In this document: in pieces, positions 13,501-23,749 of the stretch
Position numbering within the stretch: the stretch's first letter is position 1
How the letters are laid out: every line of letters starts with the position of its first letter
Origin: Euryodendron excelsum
Lineage: Eukaryota; Streptophyta; Magnoliopsida; Ericales; Pentaphylacaceae
NCBI GenBank assembly: GCA_033060915.1
Contig: CM065377.1
Location: forward strand, 53,483,183 to 53,547,182
DNA: 64,000 bases
Direction: 5' to 3'
Program-made: the position numbers and the translations under genes
The notes under the pieces: model-generated
What the model saw: only the letters and a program-made list of their open reading frames with translations
Told to the model about the DNA's origin: nothing
The model's database searches: none

Positions 13501-16500
13501 CTAGCTCTAGGTAGTCACGGGGCGTTATTTTCCTATTATCCTCCACCAAGTCCAAATAGAAGTCCTGTAAGTAACAAGTTAAATTTAAAGTTCACCATGA
13601 ATAGATAAAATAGATAAATCAGATACCCCATACAAGCAAACATGTCAATGATATAAAAGAAACTCACATTGGGAAAACACCACACAAAATACTAGCAGGC
13701 ATGACAGTACTACATTTAATATTCACCAAATGAACAATGAGGTTAACACAAGATTACCCTTAAAAGCCAAACAAAGATTGGGGAGAATTGGCCAAGCTCA
13801 GAAGCAGTACTCCGTCCTCCTGATGCTCTAATACGAATATGTTTAGTCATTTCAGTAACAAGAGAGAGCCGATCAAGTGCTGCTTCATCAATACCACCCA
13901 TCTGAATTGAACGGAAAACAATATCAGATTAACTAAGGAAAGCAGAGAATAAAATCTAAAGAGATTGCACACTTTATAAGCCATTTGTGAGGGGGAAAAA
14001 ATGCATCAGATCACAAGTTAGGAGAGGGAAAAAAAAAACACAACTATGAGAATGTCCTCTAAAATGATCAGGATCTCAGAATAAATTAATCAGACCTGAT
14101 TGTATATGAACATGCTCGATAAGAGGACAGCTAAGGAAAATATCTGTGTGCTGTATGTTCCCTGTTGATGATAAATGAAAAGAAAAAAAAAAAAAAAAGG
14201 AAGGGAAATAAGATTACAGCTTTAACATAATTTAACTAACAAAATAACCCAAACAAAGAAGTTGAATGATAATACGAAAGAACCATGGTGAGACTGATGG
14301 TGAAAATAGTTTGGAAAATAGGTATCAAGGATGAGTTAAGGAGAATAATAATAAGAAACAAATCTAGAATCAACAAAATAACAAATAAGGGGAAATAACA
14401 AAATCACCGTCAGCTCATTCTCGGGAATGAACAAATGCTAACCGTTTGATCATAAGCATCAATTCCTTCACTATCTAACAGTAGAAGGTTGTATTCAGTT
14501 CCATCAAGGGAAGTCCTCCTTATGGGTGCACTCCACAACCAAAGCCCTTTTGTACATGGCCGATGAGTTGACGCCACTTGAAACCCACTGCTCCTTCCAA
14601 GAAGCTAGAGCACACAATTAAAAGCAGCAGTTTTAGTTACAGATCACAGATGTGATGTACACAAAATTTTCTAGATATGTAATATTCTGATTATGCAGTA
14701 GTAAGGGAAGTAAATAAATGTGCATTACCATAAAGACACAATAATGAATTAATAACTCATATCATTGGCACTTGATGCTACAAATTCACATCAGTTTTGA
14801 GTTGAGAGTTCCATATTGCATTGACTGAGCATAAATGAACTAGGAAATAAGCCATAGTAACAGGAAATAATGGTATGGGGGCCCTACATATTTAAATGAA
14901 CTATTAAAGTAATGTTCAAGGTGTTAACTATTGTCAAGCAAAAGTTTGCTTTGTAGGCAGTGCTCTATGTAGTAAAAGAGAGTAATTAAAAAGGCAATGA
15001 TAGTCATCCGGTACCATCTCAGTGTCTCTAAACCTCATCAAACCATAACTTATTAGTCTCTAGGCTCTACTTAATCCTCGCAAACTAAATAGCAGAAGTC
15101 TCTAAAAAGATTCAGAGGATTTGTCAGTGGTGCTTTCCAAAATGGAGGCCAAAGAGCCTCAAGTCAATGAAAATTTAGAGATGAGCTGGGGTTGTAAAAA
15201 TTAAGAACAGCTTCAAGAATTTTGAATGCACGCGCGCACACACACACACACATATACATAAACGGACATTCTCACAAGCGGGTGGTCATGCGTTGCTACA
15301 CGAGGTTAATTCCATTACTATAGAGGTGGTCATGCATTGCTACACGAGGTTAATTCCATTACTATAGAGATAACTGAACTCTTACAGGATTTATATTGCA
15401 CTTCCTCGTGGGTCCTGTATTCTGAAAACTCCAGACAGAAGACTATATATCAGGGGTACTCCCACTTACACATTCTTCACTGAAAATCAGATACTTATGT
15501 GAAGAGTATACAATCAATGAAAGTTCTATGCATTTGTTATTCTATTTTTCTTTAGTTGGCTGTATGGTCAAACATATTCCTAATGCTTAAAAAACCAGCT
15601 TCTTATGGAGAAGGCCATAATTTTCCTAAAGCATGGCAGTCGTGTCAATCGCCAAACCCCTTGGGCAGCATTTTGGACAAAAGTAGAGGTAACTAGCTAT
15701 TTATTCCCTCACAACACAAATTCATCCTATGTTACCTGGCCTCAGGTACGGGTGTCGGGTGCGGGTAAGTGTCCAACTGTTGGATTCATTTAATTCTCAT
15801 GTGCAAGGACACTGGGATACGGCTAGATTTTATATTTTTTAAATATTTCTTTTATTTTTTTAAGGTAAAATGGCATTTATAAGTTACAATATAGTATTTC
15901 GTATATAACATGAAAGTCCTATACTTAGTTTTATAGTAAACTCAATTAGTTATACATCCTTGTTAGATACATGTCCAACAAGTGTCGGGTATCGAGTGTC
16001 CGACATGGGTACTTCACATATTTAGAAGAGTCCAGGTAATATAGAATTTATCCCATCTAACTTCTTTTGTGACCAAGGGAATGTGTTGAAGTAATGAGAA
16101 AGGACATGATTACTTTAGATTTAACAAACAATCTGCCTTTTAGTACAGCCAACTAGAGAAAACCAATCCATGTAAACAATCCCATCTAATTGCTACAAAG
16201 GCTTGTTGAGTTGAGTTGACTAGAGTAGAGTTCAGTCGAATCTTTCCCTTACTAAGTTTCCTATTTGTGCTATATGTACTACTCACAAATGTTCTCACTT
16301 CCCATTCTATCCTAACATCTTTCATACCATTAAACCTATCTCCTATAGCTGTCTCATGAAATAAAAAAACAATAAACAAAATTCAACCATCAAAATAATT
16401 AGACTTGTTTTTTAATCAAGACATTCCGCTACATAAAAGACGAGAAGATCACCAAAATAAATCTAGCGAATTTTAAAGCCATAATCTATGTTACGTGGAC

Positions 16501-18700
16501 TCGGGTACGGGTGTCAGGTATGGGTACGTGTCTAAATATCGGATTCATCTAATTCTCATGTCCAAGGACACTCGGACATGACTAGATTTCATATTTTTTA
16601 AAATTTTTTTTTTTTTTTAAGGTAAAATGACATTTACAAGCTAAAATATAGCATTTCATACGTAAAATGAAAGTCTTATACTTAGTTTTATAGTAAACTC
16701 AATTAGTTATACATCCTTGATAGATGCACGTCTAACTATTGTCAAGTGTCCAACAAGAGTACTTCACATATTTAGAAGAGTCTAGGTAACATAGACCATA
16801 ATGAGAGGGCAAAGGGGAAAAAGAAAAAAAACTGCATTCTTCTTGCTGCATGATGAAAAGATGACTGCAACTTTAAACTTTAATAAGCGAAGTGCCTCAG
16901 AAATAGGTCTAAGTGTTTAACAGTTTTCGGTTCCTCTTGACATGTTATTGATTATGAACCAAAAGACAATTTAATAACCCAAAGCTTTCCAACTACAAAA
17001 CATATCCAAACCTAGTAATCACCTATGAAGCATGGATACGGATACGAGATGTGATATGGTACAACAGTCAACTTCTAAGAAAATAAGATACAGCTGTACA
17101 GGTACATCAAGGATATGGCTGTATATATACCTATGTATATATGCTATGAATATCATGAAAGTATGTATATAAATTAAAAAGTAATTGTCATAACATACAA
17201 AAGACAAAGTATTTGTCTTTTTATCCATCAAATATTCTCAACACATAAGAAAGATTAAGGTTATATTATGTGAACACAAACTTGAAACAAATTTGGCATA
17301 CTCTAATCTCACTATTTTTCAATCCTTCTTCTTCGAGGAGCCTGCAAAGTATTGGAAACTATTCTTCCATTTGTCATAACACTTGTACTCCAATGCTACA
17401 CAAGAAATGCCATATTTCAATTCAAGATAGGTTAGATACATGACCTGGAGTACCTGAAAAGTATCTGCTAGTTCTTCAAAAGTATAAATAAATAAATAAA
17501 TAATTTTAGATTATGGATACAACTAGGAAGTATCTATCAAAAAATAAAAATAAAAAACTAGGAAGTATCCGATTCAAATCTGCAAGTATCCAAGGAGTAT
17601 CAGTATTAGTTACAGAGACAATACGAAAGCAACGCTCTCTTCTTGAAGTATCCGTACTTCATAGCATAGGTCATCAACTTATTGCAATAAAAATATAATG
17701 CCCATAGTGGTCTATCAAAGTTCAAAGTCCAAGTAGGCTACTTATCACTTCATGCCGAGGTCCTTATTCACTCAACTGCGTGACTGGAACTATTTTCTTG
17801 CAAGGGTGAAGATGTTAACTATTTATCTTTCAATAGTTTGGTCAGCAATATGATTTCCATGATTAGAAGATGAAGCAATTTTTGGGAATTATAACTACAT
17901 GAGCTCTAGTTCTTCCTCAAATGCACTAGAAAAGAATCAGGCAGCATAACTATTTTTAATGCAACCTAAATTTATCTTTCAATTGTTTAAATTTGCTATT
18001 CTACAGCTTTCATTTCACAATCCTAAAGTCACTACACCCAAGATGTCCATGTAAATACATCAAAAAAAAAAAATTTAAGGGAACAGGATTATATAAAACA
18101 AAATAAAACAGCGAATACATTCCACAACAATTTCCACTGTCCTCTGCTCCTCTACTTGGTTGCATTGTACTCAACTACTAATCAACTAGGATTTTCAGTT
18201 TTCCTTCTCAGAAAATCACCCAATTCTAGTCACTAGTCACAATAGCAACAACCAAAACCCTAATTCAGAACTAGCAATACACTGCAATAAAACGAACACA
18301 ATCCATGAACTACATCATCAAATTTTCTCGGAAAAAAATTGCGTAAAAAACTAGATTACAAACCCTAGATTGCGTATTGACTAACAAGCATCAAAATTTT
18401 CTCAAAACTTTCCACTTTATGAGATGGAATAAAAGGGAGAACCTGATTCAATATGTAGCTCTTGCCTTGGCGAGCGCGACCGCAGACGGATACGATGCCG
18501 ATAGGCTCCTTGACTAGCTGAAGCGTGGCGACGGCCTCCGGATCCATCCGTAACTTCCCCTTCTCGTCACAGTACACGAGGCGGATTGGCCGCGCCGGCC
18601 CTGTGGCTACGGACGACGCCGACGGCGTCGGCAGCTCCGGCGAAGCCTGGGGCGAGTCGCCGGAGCTTCTGGTGAAGAACCTCTTCATCTTCTCGGTCAT
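2895..18700 (-). CDS. Guanylate-binding-protein-like large GTPase with coiled coil (plant GBPL1/GBPL3 type)
   Basis: Fourteen exons on the minus strand give 1065 residues with consistent phases: 18443-18700, 14443-14604, 14096-14161, 13758-13901, 13451-13564, 13121-13222, 12780-12965, 9290-9379, 9089-9223, 6355-6477, 5430-5515, 4741-5353, 4554-4631, 2895-3935. All introns read GT-AG; only the exon 11/12 junction splits a codon. The GTPase part shows P-loop GRARQGKS (74-81), the switch-I-type threonine in PCTKG (104), DSEG (130-133) and the GBP-specific Arg-Asp pair (210-211), which is split by an intron. Residues of about 490-960 are charged heptad-rich coiled coil. The tail has basic KRVRV and KRSR patches and a SAP-like end. 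The ATG at 18700 is the first in frame; the open frame upstream has no ATG. Length matches the Arabidopsis proteins (about 1000-1080). Family knowledge: Arabidopsis GBPLs act in nuclear condensates and defence transcription; that role here is inferred. Which GBPL paralogue it represents is not settled. Confidence 0.95.
6888..7200 (+). other. Unidentified coding-like stretch inside a GTPase-gene intron
   Basis: On the plus strand, opposite to the host gene, a frame stays open from about 6888 to 7198 without needing an ATG. It is preceded by a pyrimidine-rich tract ending in TGACAG, like a splice acceptor. The predicted peptide has ordinary amino-acid composition rather than the low-complexity look of nearby AT-rich frames. 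I could not assign a family; a weak resemblance to cullin-like helices was considered and not accepted. It may be a captured exon or retro-fragment carried by a transposon, or chance. Confidence 0.25.
7652..8434. mobile_element. Non-autonomous hAT-like element (783 bp) in GTPase-gene intron
   Basis: The ends form an inverted repeat: TAAGGGTCATCA at the left and the complement of TAAGGGTCGTCA at the right. They are flanked by ATATCATC (7644-7651) and ATATCATT (8435-8442), an 8-bp target duplication with one mismatch. Both sub-terminal regions are GC-rich and full of GGCCC/GGGCC motifs, while the centre is AT-rich with no transposase frame. An 8-bp duplication with short inverted termini fits the hAT superfamily. 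Confidence 0.75.
10542..10581. repeat. (GA)n microsatellite
   Basis: A GA run with a single GGG interruption lies in the 3.4-kb intron between exons 7 and 8 of the GTPase gene. Confidence 0.9.
10974..11784. mobile_element. Non-autonomous hAT-like element (811 bp) with exact 8-bp target duplication
   Basis: The left end reads CTAGGAAGCACGGACAC. The right end is the complement of CTAAGAAGCACGAATAC. Exact copies of CCCACAAC flank it at 10966-10973 and 11785-11792. Both sub-termini carry many GGACACG/CGTGTCC motifs in opposite orientation, so the element could fold on itself. The centre is AT-rich with T and CTT runs and has no transposase. It sits in the intron between exons 7 and 8 of the GTPase gene. 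Confidence 0.85.
15281..15369. repeat. Two-copy 44-bp tandem duplication
   Basis: The unit begins GGTGGTCATGC and ends CTATAGAG. It is repeated head to tail at 15281 and 15325 with a single visible difference, inside intron 1 of the GTPase gene, just after a short CA repeat at 15236-15252. Confidence 0.9.
15727..16044. mobile_element. hAT-like MITE, copy 1 (318 bp)
   Basis: Terminal inverted repeats are CTATGTTACCTGGCCTC and the complement of CTATATTACCTGGACTC. Flanks AATTCATC (15719-15726) and AATTTATC (16045-16052) are an 8-bp duplication with one mismatch. Sub-terminal GGGTACGGGTGTC and GTGTCCGACATGGG motifs resemble those of the other intronic elements. No coding capacity. The same family recurs at 16486. 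Confidence 0.8.
16486..16794. mobile_element. hAT-like MITE, copy 2 (309 bp), same family and orientation
   Basis: It aligns along its whole length with the copy at 15727-16044. Its termini are CTATGTTACGTGGACTC and the complement of CTATGTTACCTAGACTC. The flanks GCCATAAT (16478-16485) and ACCATAAT (16795-16802) differ at one base and are unlike those of copy 1, so the two copies are independent insertions rather than a segmental duplication. Confidence 0.8.
17023..17669. mobile_element. Probable third hAT-like element (about 647 bp) in intron 1
   Basis: The left end CTATGAAGCATGGATACGG is matched by the complement of CTATGAAGTACGGATAC near the right end, where an extra CTATG is present. Candidate 8-bp flanks are GTAATCAC (17015-17022) and GTCATCAA (17670-17677), with two mismatches. 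Internally it is AT-rich with GTATCC/GGATAC motifs near both ends. The exact right border is uncertain. Confidence 0.55.
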
Positions 18701-18960
18701 CTTCTTGATCTCGGGTTCTGTTTCATTATTACTTTCACACAGAGAGAGAGAGAGAATCTTCCTGAGAGAGCGTTTAAAACGGGGGAGGGAAAGAAAGGTG
18801 GTGCGCGAGAGCTTGGGGGTATACAGGCTGGCTGTAAACTCGAGGGAATGAAAGGAAAGGATTCCTTTGTTTGGTTTGCAAAAGAGGAAAAAGTGGTAAG
18901 AAATTCCGTTGATTGGTTGCCAAGGAGACAAAAAGTAAGAATTTCAAAATATTTTTCTCT
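18701..18960 (-). promoter_or_regulatory. 5' leader of the GTPase gene with a CT repeat
   Basis: Upstream of the ATG at 18700 the transcribed strand has a CT microsatellite (18740-18755), typical of plant 5' leaders. The frame of exon 1 stays open upstream but has no ATG, which supports 18700 as the start. No convincing TATA box was found, so the transcription start is not placed. Confidence 0.5.
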
Positions 18961-18989
18961 CACTTTCTTTGTGTTGCTTTCCACAAGTT

Positions 18990-19855
18990 ACAAATAGGCC
19001 CCTAGGCAAGGGAGTGTAAGTTTGTAACACCTGGGTGGATGAAACTACTAATAGTGGGTATTCTTTTGGTATTTAATGGAAGTTGAGTGGGCATTGGATT
19101 TTTGTTTGAACTTTGAGAAGGTAAGAGAAGGGGAAGAAAAGTGAAAATTAAAGAAAAATATTTTTTATTTTATTATTTGATTTTATAAAGAAAATAAAAA
19201 ATAAAAAATTAATAAAAAAAAGAGATAATGATTTAAAATTTTTTTTTCATTCTTCTCTTCCACTCCCACTCCAAGTTCCAAACAGGCTATAAGGGCTTGT
19301 GATAAGCATTTTAAGTCAATAGGACCGCGCTACACTAAAATTTGAGACCTAATCAATTGTACAGGCATAACTTGGGAGGAGCACTTGAAGCTTGGCATGC
19401 TTCTCTTACATTTCGCTTGGAACTTAAATTTTTGGTAGAAAAAATAAAAGAAAAGAAAACATGAAGGAAAAATAAATAAAAATAAATAGTATTTTTGTTT
19501 ACTTTTTCATTATATTTTTTTTCCTCATTGAAAATTCAGATTTCAAACAAAGCATTAGAATATGTATAAATATATACTAACACTGAACTCGTGCTATGTA
19601 CAGAACATAGACAAAACAATTTAATAATAAAACATTTATAAAAATAAAGAATAAATTTTATATTCTTAAACTTATCATTATCACATAAAACTAAAAATTT
19701 ATCGAGAAAAGAGAGATATGACTTATCATTAATGTTTAGATTACTTGTAAGTTTGACTCAACTAAATAATGCTAAATATTTAACTTAATATTAGTTAAAT
19801 TTTATGTAAACAGCATACATAAGGCATCCTTTAATTAAATAACAACAAAAGAAAA
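18990..19855. other. AT-rich intergenic DNA between the GTPase promoter and the Tat element
   Basis: No gene or recognisable repeat. The final five bases, GAAAA (19851-19855), are the left target duplication of the retrotransposon. Confidence 0.5.
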
Positions 19856-20460
19856 TGTAAGTGGGATTTTTCGGGAAGGCAGGGCCGAACTCTCAAGCCC
19901 CAAATGGATGAGCCCAAACTCTCTTTGCAAGAAAAAAATGTTAGAATGGGTTGACCCTTGGTGGGCCAATCACACTCCGATGATTAAGTTAGCAACTTAA
20001 CCGAGATAGAAACGAATGAGGGTGGTGAATACTTGGAGTTAACTGTCCATCCCTGGCTCTCGATATATTGGATATTTATAGTATGATTGATGGAGTGTGT
20101 TTGGCCTTGACCTATCAGCAGGCTCTCATGGCATGTTGGATAGGCATTATCATTGACGCCGCCTGACCACTTACAGGGTCTGGTGCACCGCCGTGGGGGA
20201 TTCTGGCTGACCAGACATGCACGTCGACGTCGCGTGGGCAGCCGCTCTTGCATTAAATGTGAGTCAACTCTGCATTTAATGCTCGAAGATCGCTAGCGGT
20301 TTGGGCTTGACTTCCGCGGTTTGGGCCATAGCGGGGAGGAGGTCGGCAGTCAAGGTCGACCCGTCATTTATTTCTAATATGGGTGGCAAAACAGCCCTAA
20401 CTTTAATTTGTGTAGGTTGGACCTTACCCATTGGGTTGGGTCGGGGAGTATTCCCCCATA
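19856..20460 (-). repeat. 3' LTR of the Tat element (left)
   Basis: It starts TGTAAGTGGG and ends in CCCCCATA on the plus strand, where the other LTR ends CCCCCACA, so one terminal dinucleotide is mutated. It aligns without large gaps to 29378-29982. The element reads right to left, so this is the downstream LTR. Confidence 0.95.
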
Positions 20461-20480
20461 ATTGCCCCCCAGCCTTTGTG
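20461..20480 (-). other. Polypurine tract of the Tat element
   Basis: Directly upstream of the 3' LTR on the minus strand is AAAGGCTGGGGGGCAAT, with a G6 run, in the position where plus-strand priming is expected. Confidence 0.7.
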
Positions 20481-20656
20481 TCGTTTTGGCTTCTGAAACG
20501 GCCAAGGGCTGTAACGGTCACCTGGCCACACAAATGGCGAGGGTTTTTAAAAGATTCATTGTTGGGGTGTCATCGAATCGACTGTCGATGCGACGTTTCG
20601 GCAGAGCGTCATGATTACTGTCGTTTTCCCGCACATGAACCGATGGCATTGATGCG

Positions 20657-20664
20657 TATAAAAG
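20657..20664 (+). promoter_or_regulatory. TATA box for the antisense reading frame
   Basis: TATAAAAG lies about 160 bases before the ATG at 20822 and about 200 bases inside the 3' LTR border. A start near 20690 would give a leader of about 130 bases. It faces opposite to gag-pol. Its position and perfect consensus suggest a dedicated promoter; function is inferred. Confidence 0.55.
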
Positions 20665-20821
20665 AGCGACCCCCTGTTCAGTTGAAAAACACTTGGTTTT
20701 TCCTTGCCCTTTGAATAGCGTGTGCGTCGGCTGTTTCGGCATCCACCATTGTAAGTGTTTTTCGAGCCCACACCTTTTTTCCTTTTCACTGTTTTTTCTG
20801 TGTATTGACGGTTGCCCCCTG

Positions 20822-23043
20822 ATGGCATCTCGTCTTCAAAAAATGCTGGACGGTCCGTCGGCCCTTGCCGCGTTTATGGCTAGGTTTGACGTTCTGGATG
20901 AGATCAAATTAGAGCTGGTCGATCTCGAGGATTACCGTATGGGTGAGATAAAAAATGGGGTACCGTTCCCAGTCATTGCTATCGTAGAAGGGGAGCTTAG
21001 GTTTCCCCTCAATCCTCTTCTTCATAAGTTCATAGTAAAAAATAAGGTATCGCCCTCCTAGTTATCATCGAACATCTATAGGATCTTTTTCAGCATGCTT
21101 GAAATAAATCGGCGCCTGGGTGTGAACCTGAGCCTCGCTGAACTGGACTACTGCTACACGCTTTGTAAGGTTGGAGGTAGTTACAAAGTCTACCTGCGGG
21201 CCGTAGAGAAGTCCTTAGAATTAGTGAAGTGTCTGCCTTCCTCTGGGAAGGGCGTCAACGACGTTAGGATTTGGGTAATCGGTCCCTGGGAGTTCGGCGA
21301 TGTTCCTGAGAAGGATAGACTGGCGATTCGATGCTCTAAAGAGCCTGTTGAAATAGGTTTGATGTCGATCTCTTATACTGTGTGTCTTTTAAATTATGAT
21401 GTGCATCACACCTGACTTTCGCATTTTTACAGAAAAGAAGGAGAAGCGGTCGAAAGCACGTGACTGGTTGGTCAACTTTGACGACCTCAACAAGGTTTTG
21501 AACTACGTCAGCGAGGGCAGATTAAGGCACGTCGCTCGGGCTGCGCACATTTTGATCGCGTACCCGCTGCGATATTCGACCTTCACTGCCAATACGAGTG
21601 TTCCCCAGAGTACCCTTGTGAGATTGGCGAAGGAAGGTGCCGAGGGCGACTTCGAGGAGATTTCTACCGACATGGCAATCGAAAGGCCCCGCAGCCCTAC
21701 CGGGGTGACAGTTGCAGTTGCTCCTCCGTCAGAACCCGTTGGCGAAGAACAACGCGATGAGCGATCAAAGTCCCATAGCTCGGCATCAAGTTCGTCGCCA
21801 TTCACGGTGCCGGACCGCCAAGTTAAAGTTCCGGCCATAACACAAGACTCCGCACCATCCTCTAACGAGGAGGGCAGTATGAGTCTCAGGGAGAGAATGT
21901 TCGCCGCTGCCGGCAAGCCACTGAAGCCGGCCGCCACCACTTCCACCGACACTCCGCCAGCAGAGCTAGTGACAACTCCTGTGGAGGAAGCCCTTCCCAT
22001 GCAACAGAGGCTCGAGACCCATCAACAGAAGAAAAAGGGGCCCGAGGTTGCCGCATAGACCTCAGCACCCAAAAAGCAAAAAGGCAAGGGCGTAGTGGAT
22101 GAGGTCGGCCAGACTGTGAGCATCACGCCGGACATTTTGGGCCAACCTATGACAATGGTAGATTCAATGATTGACCAAACTGAGGTAGCCTTCAGCGTCA
22201 TTAAGAGCGTCCTTCAAAAAAAAGATGTGGCCAAGCTGGGTGAGGCAAACGACTCAGCCATCTTTATGGGTGCCTTCCACAACTCACTGCCCGTAAATCG
22301 GCATTGATTTTTGTCTGATTAAAGATTCTTTTCGGGTGTAGGGTTGCCTGAATTCCTTGGAGGCGATGATGCTCTTCCAGAAGCTTGTCGAGGTTCATCA
22401 GGAACTCATCGAAGAGCACGACCGTCTAAAGGAGGAGTGAATCGATGCCAATAAGGATCGGATCACTTTTAAGAAACAGGCTGAATAGGCATCTGTTGAG
22501 CTCCTGCTGATGAAGGTGAATTTTGAAAGGAAGGATAAGGAAGTGACCGACCTCCAAAAGAAATTTGACGTGCAGTCCGTGGATCTGTACAAGGCCAAGG
22601 CGGAGGTCGAGGCGCTGCAAACAGAGGTGGCCAAGCTGAAAGTAGAAGAAGAGGCCACACTGAAGAGGGGTGAAGAAAGGGGGGCCAATCGACTGGCCCA
22701 AGAGATGATGGACCTTAGCCGCTCCATTTTCCGCCAGGGTTGGAACAGTGCCCTCGTCGTTGCAGAAGTGGATAAGGCCTCTAATGTTTGGGGTCTTTGT
22801 CCAGACTTCTTCAACACCACTGAAGACGGTGTCGTATGCCTGAAGAAAGTGCTTGCTAATGCCCAGTACAAGCGAGAGCTCAACTTGAAGGCCGCGGCTG
22901 AGAAGGCAAAAGTTACTGCTAAAAAAGAAGGGGCCGAAAAAGCTAAGGCTGCTGCTGAATCGTCCAAGAATGTGGAAGAGATTGTTGGTAGTTTGGCGGA
23001 GAAACCTTTGCAATCGGGGGATAAGTTAGCAGAGGGCCCGTAG
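20822..23043 (+). pseudogene. Antisense extra ORF of the Tat element (plant-transposon-protein-like, coiled-coil C-terminus)
   Basis: This unit lies between the 3' LTR and the end of pol but on the opposite strand to gag-pol. The ATG is at 20822 (MASRLQKML). The N-terminal half resembles the 'putative plant transposon protein/gypsy-type' domain found in extra ORFs of Tat elements, around FPLNPLLHKF and FSMLEINRRLG. The middle is Pro/Ser/Thr-rich; the C-terminal third (22510-23040) is charged coiled coil. A 76-bp GT-AG intron at 21357-21432 restores the frame exactly. A second possible intron, 22293-22341 (49 bp), also keeps frame but is short for a plant. In-frame stops at 21058, 22056, 22438 and 22486 make this copy a pseudogene. 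The protein's function is unknown; antisense ORFs of this kind are known from other Tat elements such as Grande. Confidence 0.75.
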
Positions 23044-23205
23044 TTTTCTTTATCGATCATGTTTTTGTGGACAACCCTGTTGCTTTTTAATGAAAGATCT
23101 ATTCCAACTATCATTTTGGCACCTATTCTCTTGTGGCGAGCTAGCCGTACCTCTTGGATCAAGTACTTTATACTTTTGTTCTCGATATAATTTTGGCCTT
23201 ATTTT

Positions 23206-23659
23206 GCCGACCTATCCAACTTGGATAGGACCAAGTTTTTACACTTCGTTTTTGTGTTTGGCCTTCTTTGGCCGACCTGTCCAACTTGGACAGGATCAAG
23301 TTTTTACACTTGGTTTTTTATTTTGGCCTTCTTTGGCTGACCTGTCCAACTTGGACATAACCAAGTTTTTACACTTGGTTTTTGTGGTTGGCCTTCTTTA
23401 GCTGACCTGTCCAACTTGGACAGGATCAAGTTTTTACATTTGGTTTTTTATTTTGGCCTTCTTTGGCCGACTTGTCCAACTGGACAGGACCAAGTTTTTA
23501 CACTTGGTTTTTATGGTTGGCCTTTTTTGGCCGACTTGTCCAACTTGGACAGGACCAAGTTTTTACACTTAGTTTTTGATTTTGGCCTTCCTTGGCCGAC
23601 CTGTCCAACTTGGACAGGACCAAGTTTTTGCACTTGGTTTTTGTGTTTGGCCTTCGTAG
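23206..23659. repeat. Seven-copy 65-bp minisatellite with internal palindromes
   Basis: Units start with GCCGACC or close variants at 23206, 23271, 23336, 23401, 23466, 23530 and 23595, a period of 65 (once 64). Most units carry CCTGTCCAACTTGGACAGG or a near copy, a 9-bp perfect inverted repeat around one base, and then ACCAAG...CTTGGT, a second small hairpin. The array sits between the stop of the antisense frame and the end of pol, the hypervariable 3' region in which Tat/Ogre elements are known to generate tandem repeats. Confidence 0.95.
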
Positions 23660-23749
23660 AATGCTTTGAGTAGAATTGTTTGAATAACTTCTATTTCCAT
23701 TGATCTCATAAAAGCTTCATACATTTGTTACATCATATGAGACTCCTTG

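Noticed and set aside
18701..18931. N-terminal extension of the GTPase exon 1
   Set aside because: The frame is open but has no ATG before 18700, and the region is a CT-rich leader.
21047..21093. A possible 47-bp intron with GT and AG borders in the antisense frame
   Set aside because: The stretch stays in the same frame on both sides and encodes conserved-looking residues (RIFFSMLEINRR) apart from one TAG. A nonsense mutation explains it better than an intron too short for plants.
23206..23659. CRISPR-like array
   Set aside because: The units are contiguous without distinct spacers, in a plant retrotransposon; it is a minisatellite.
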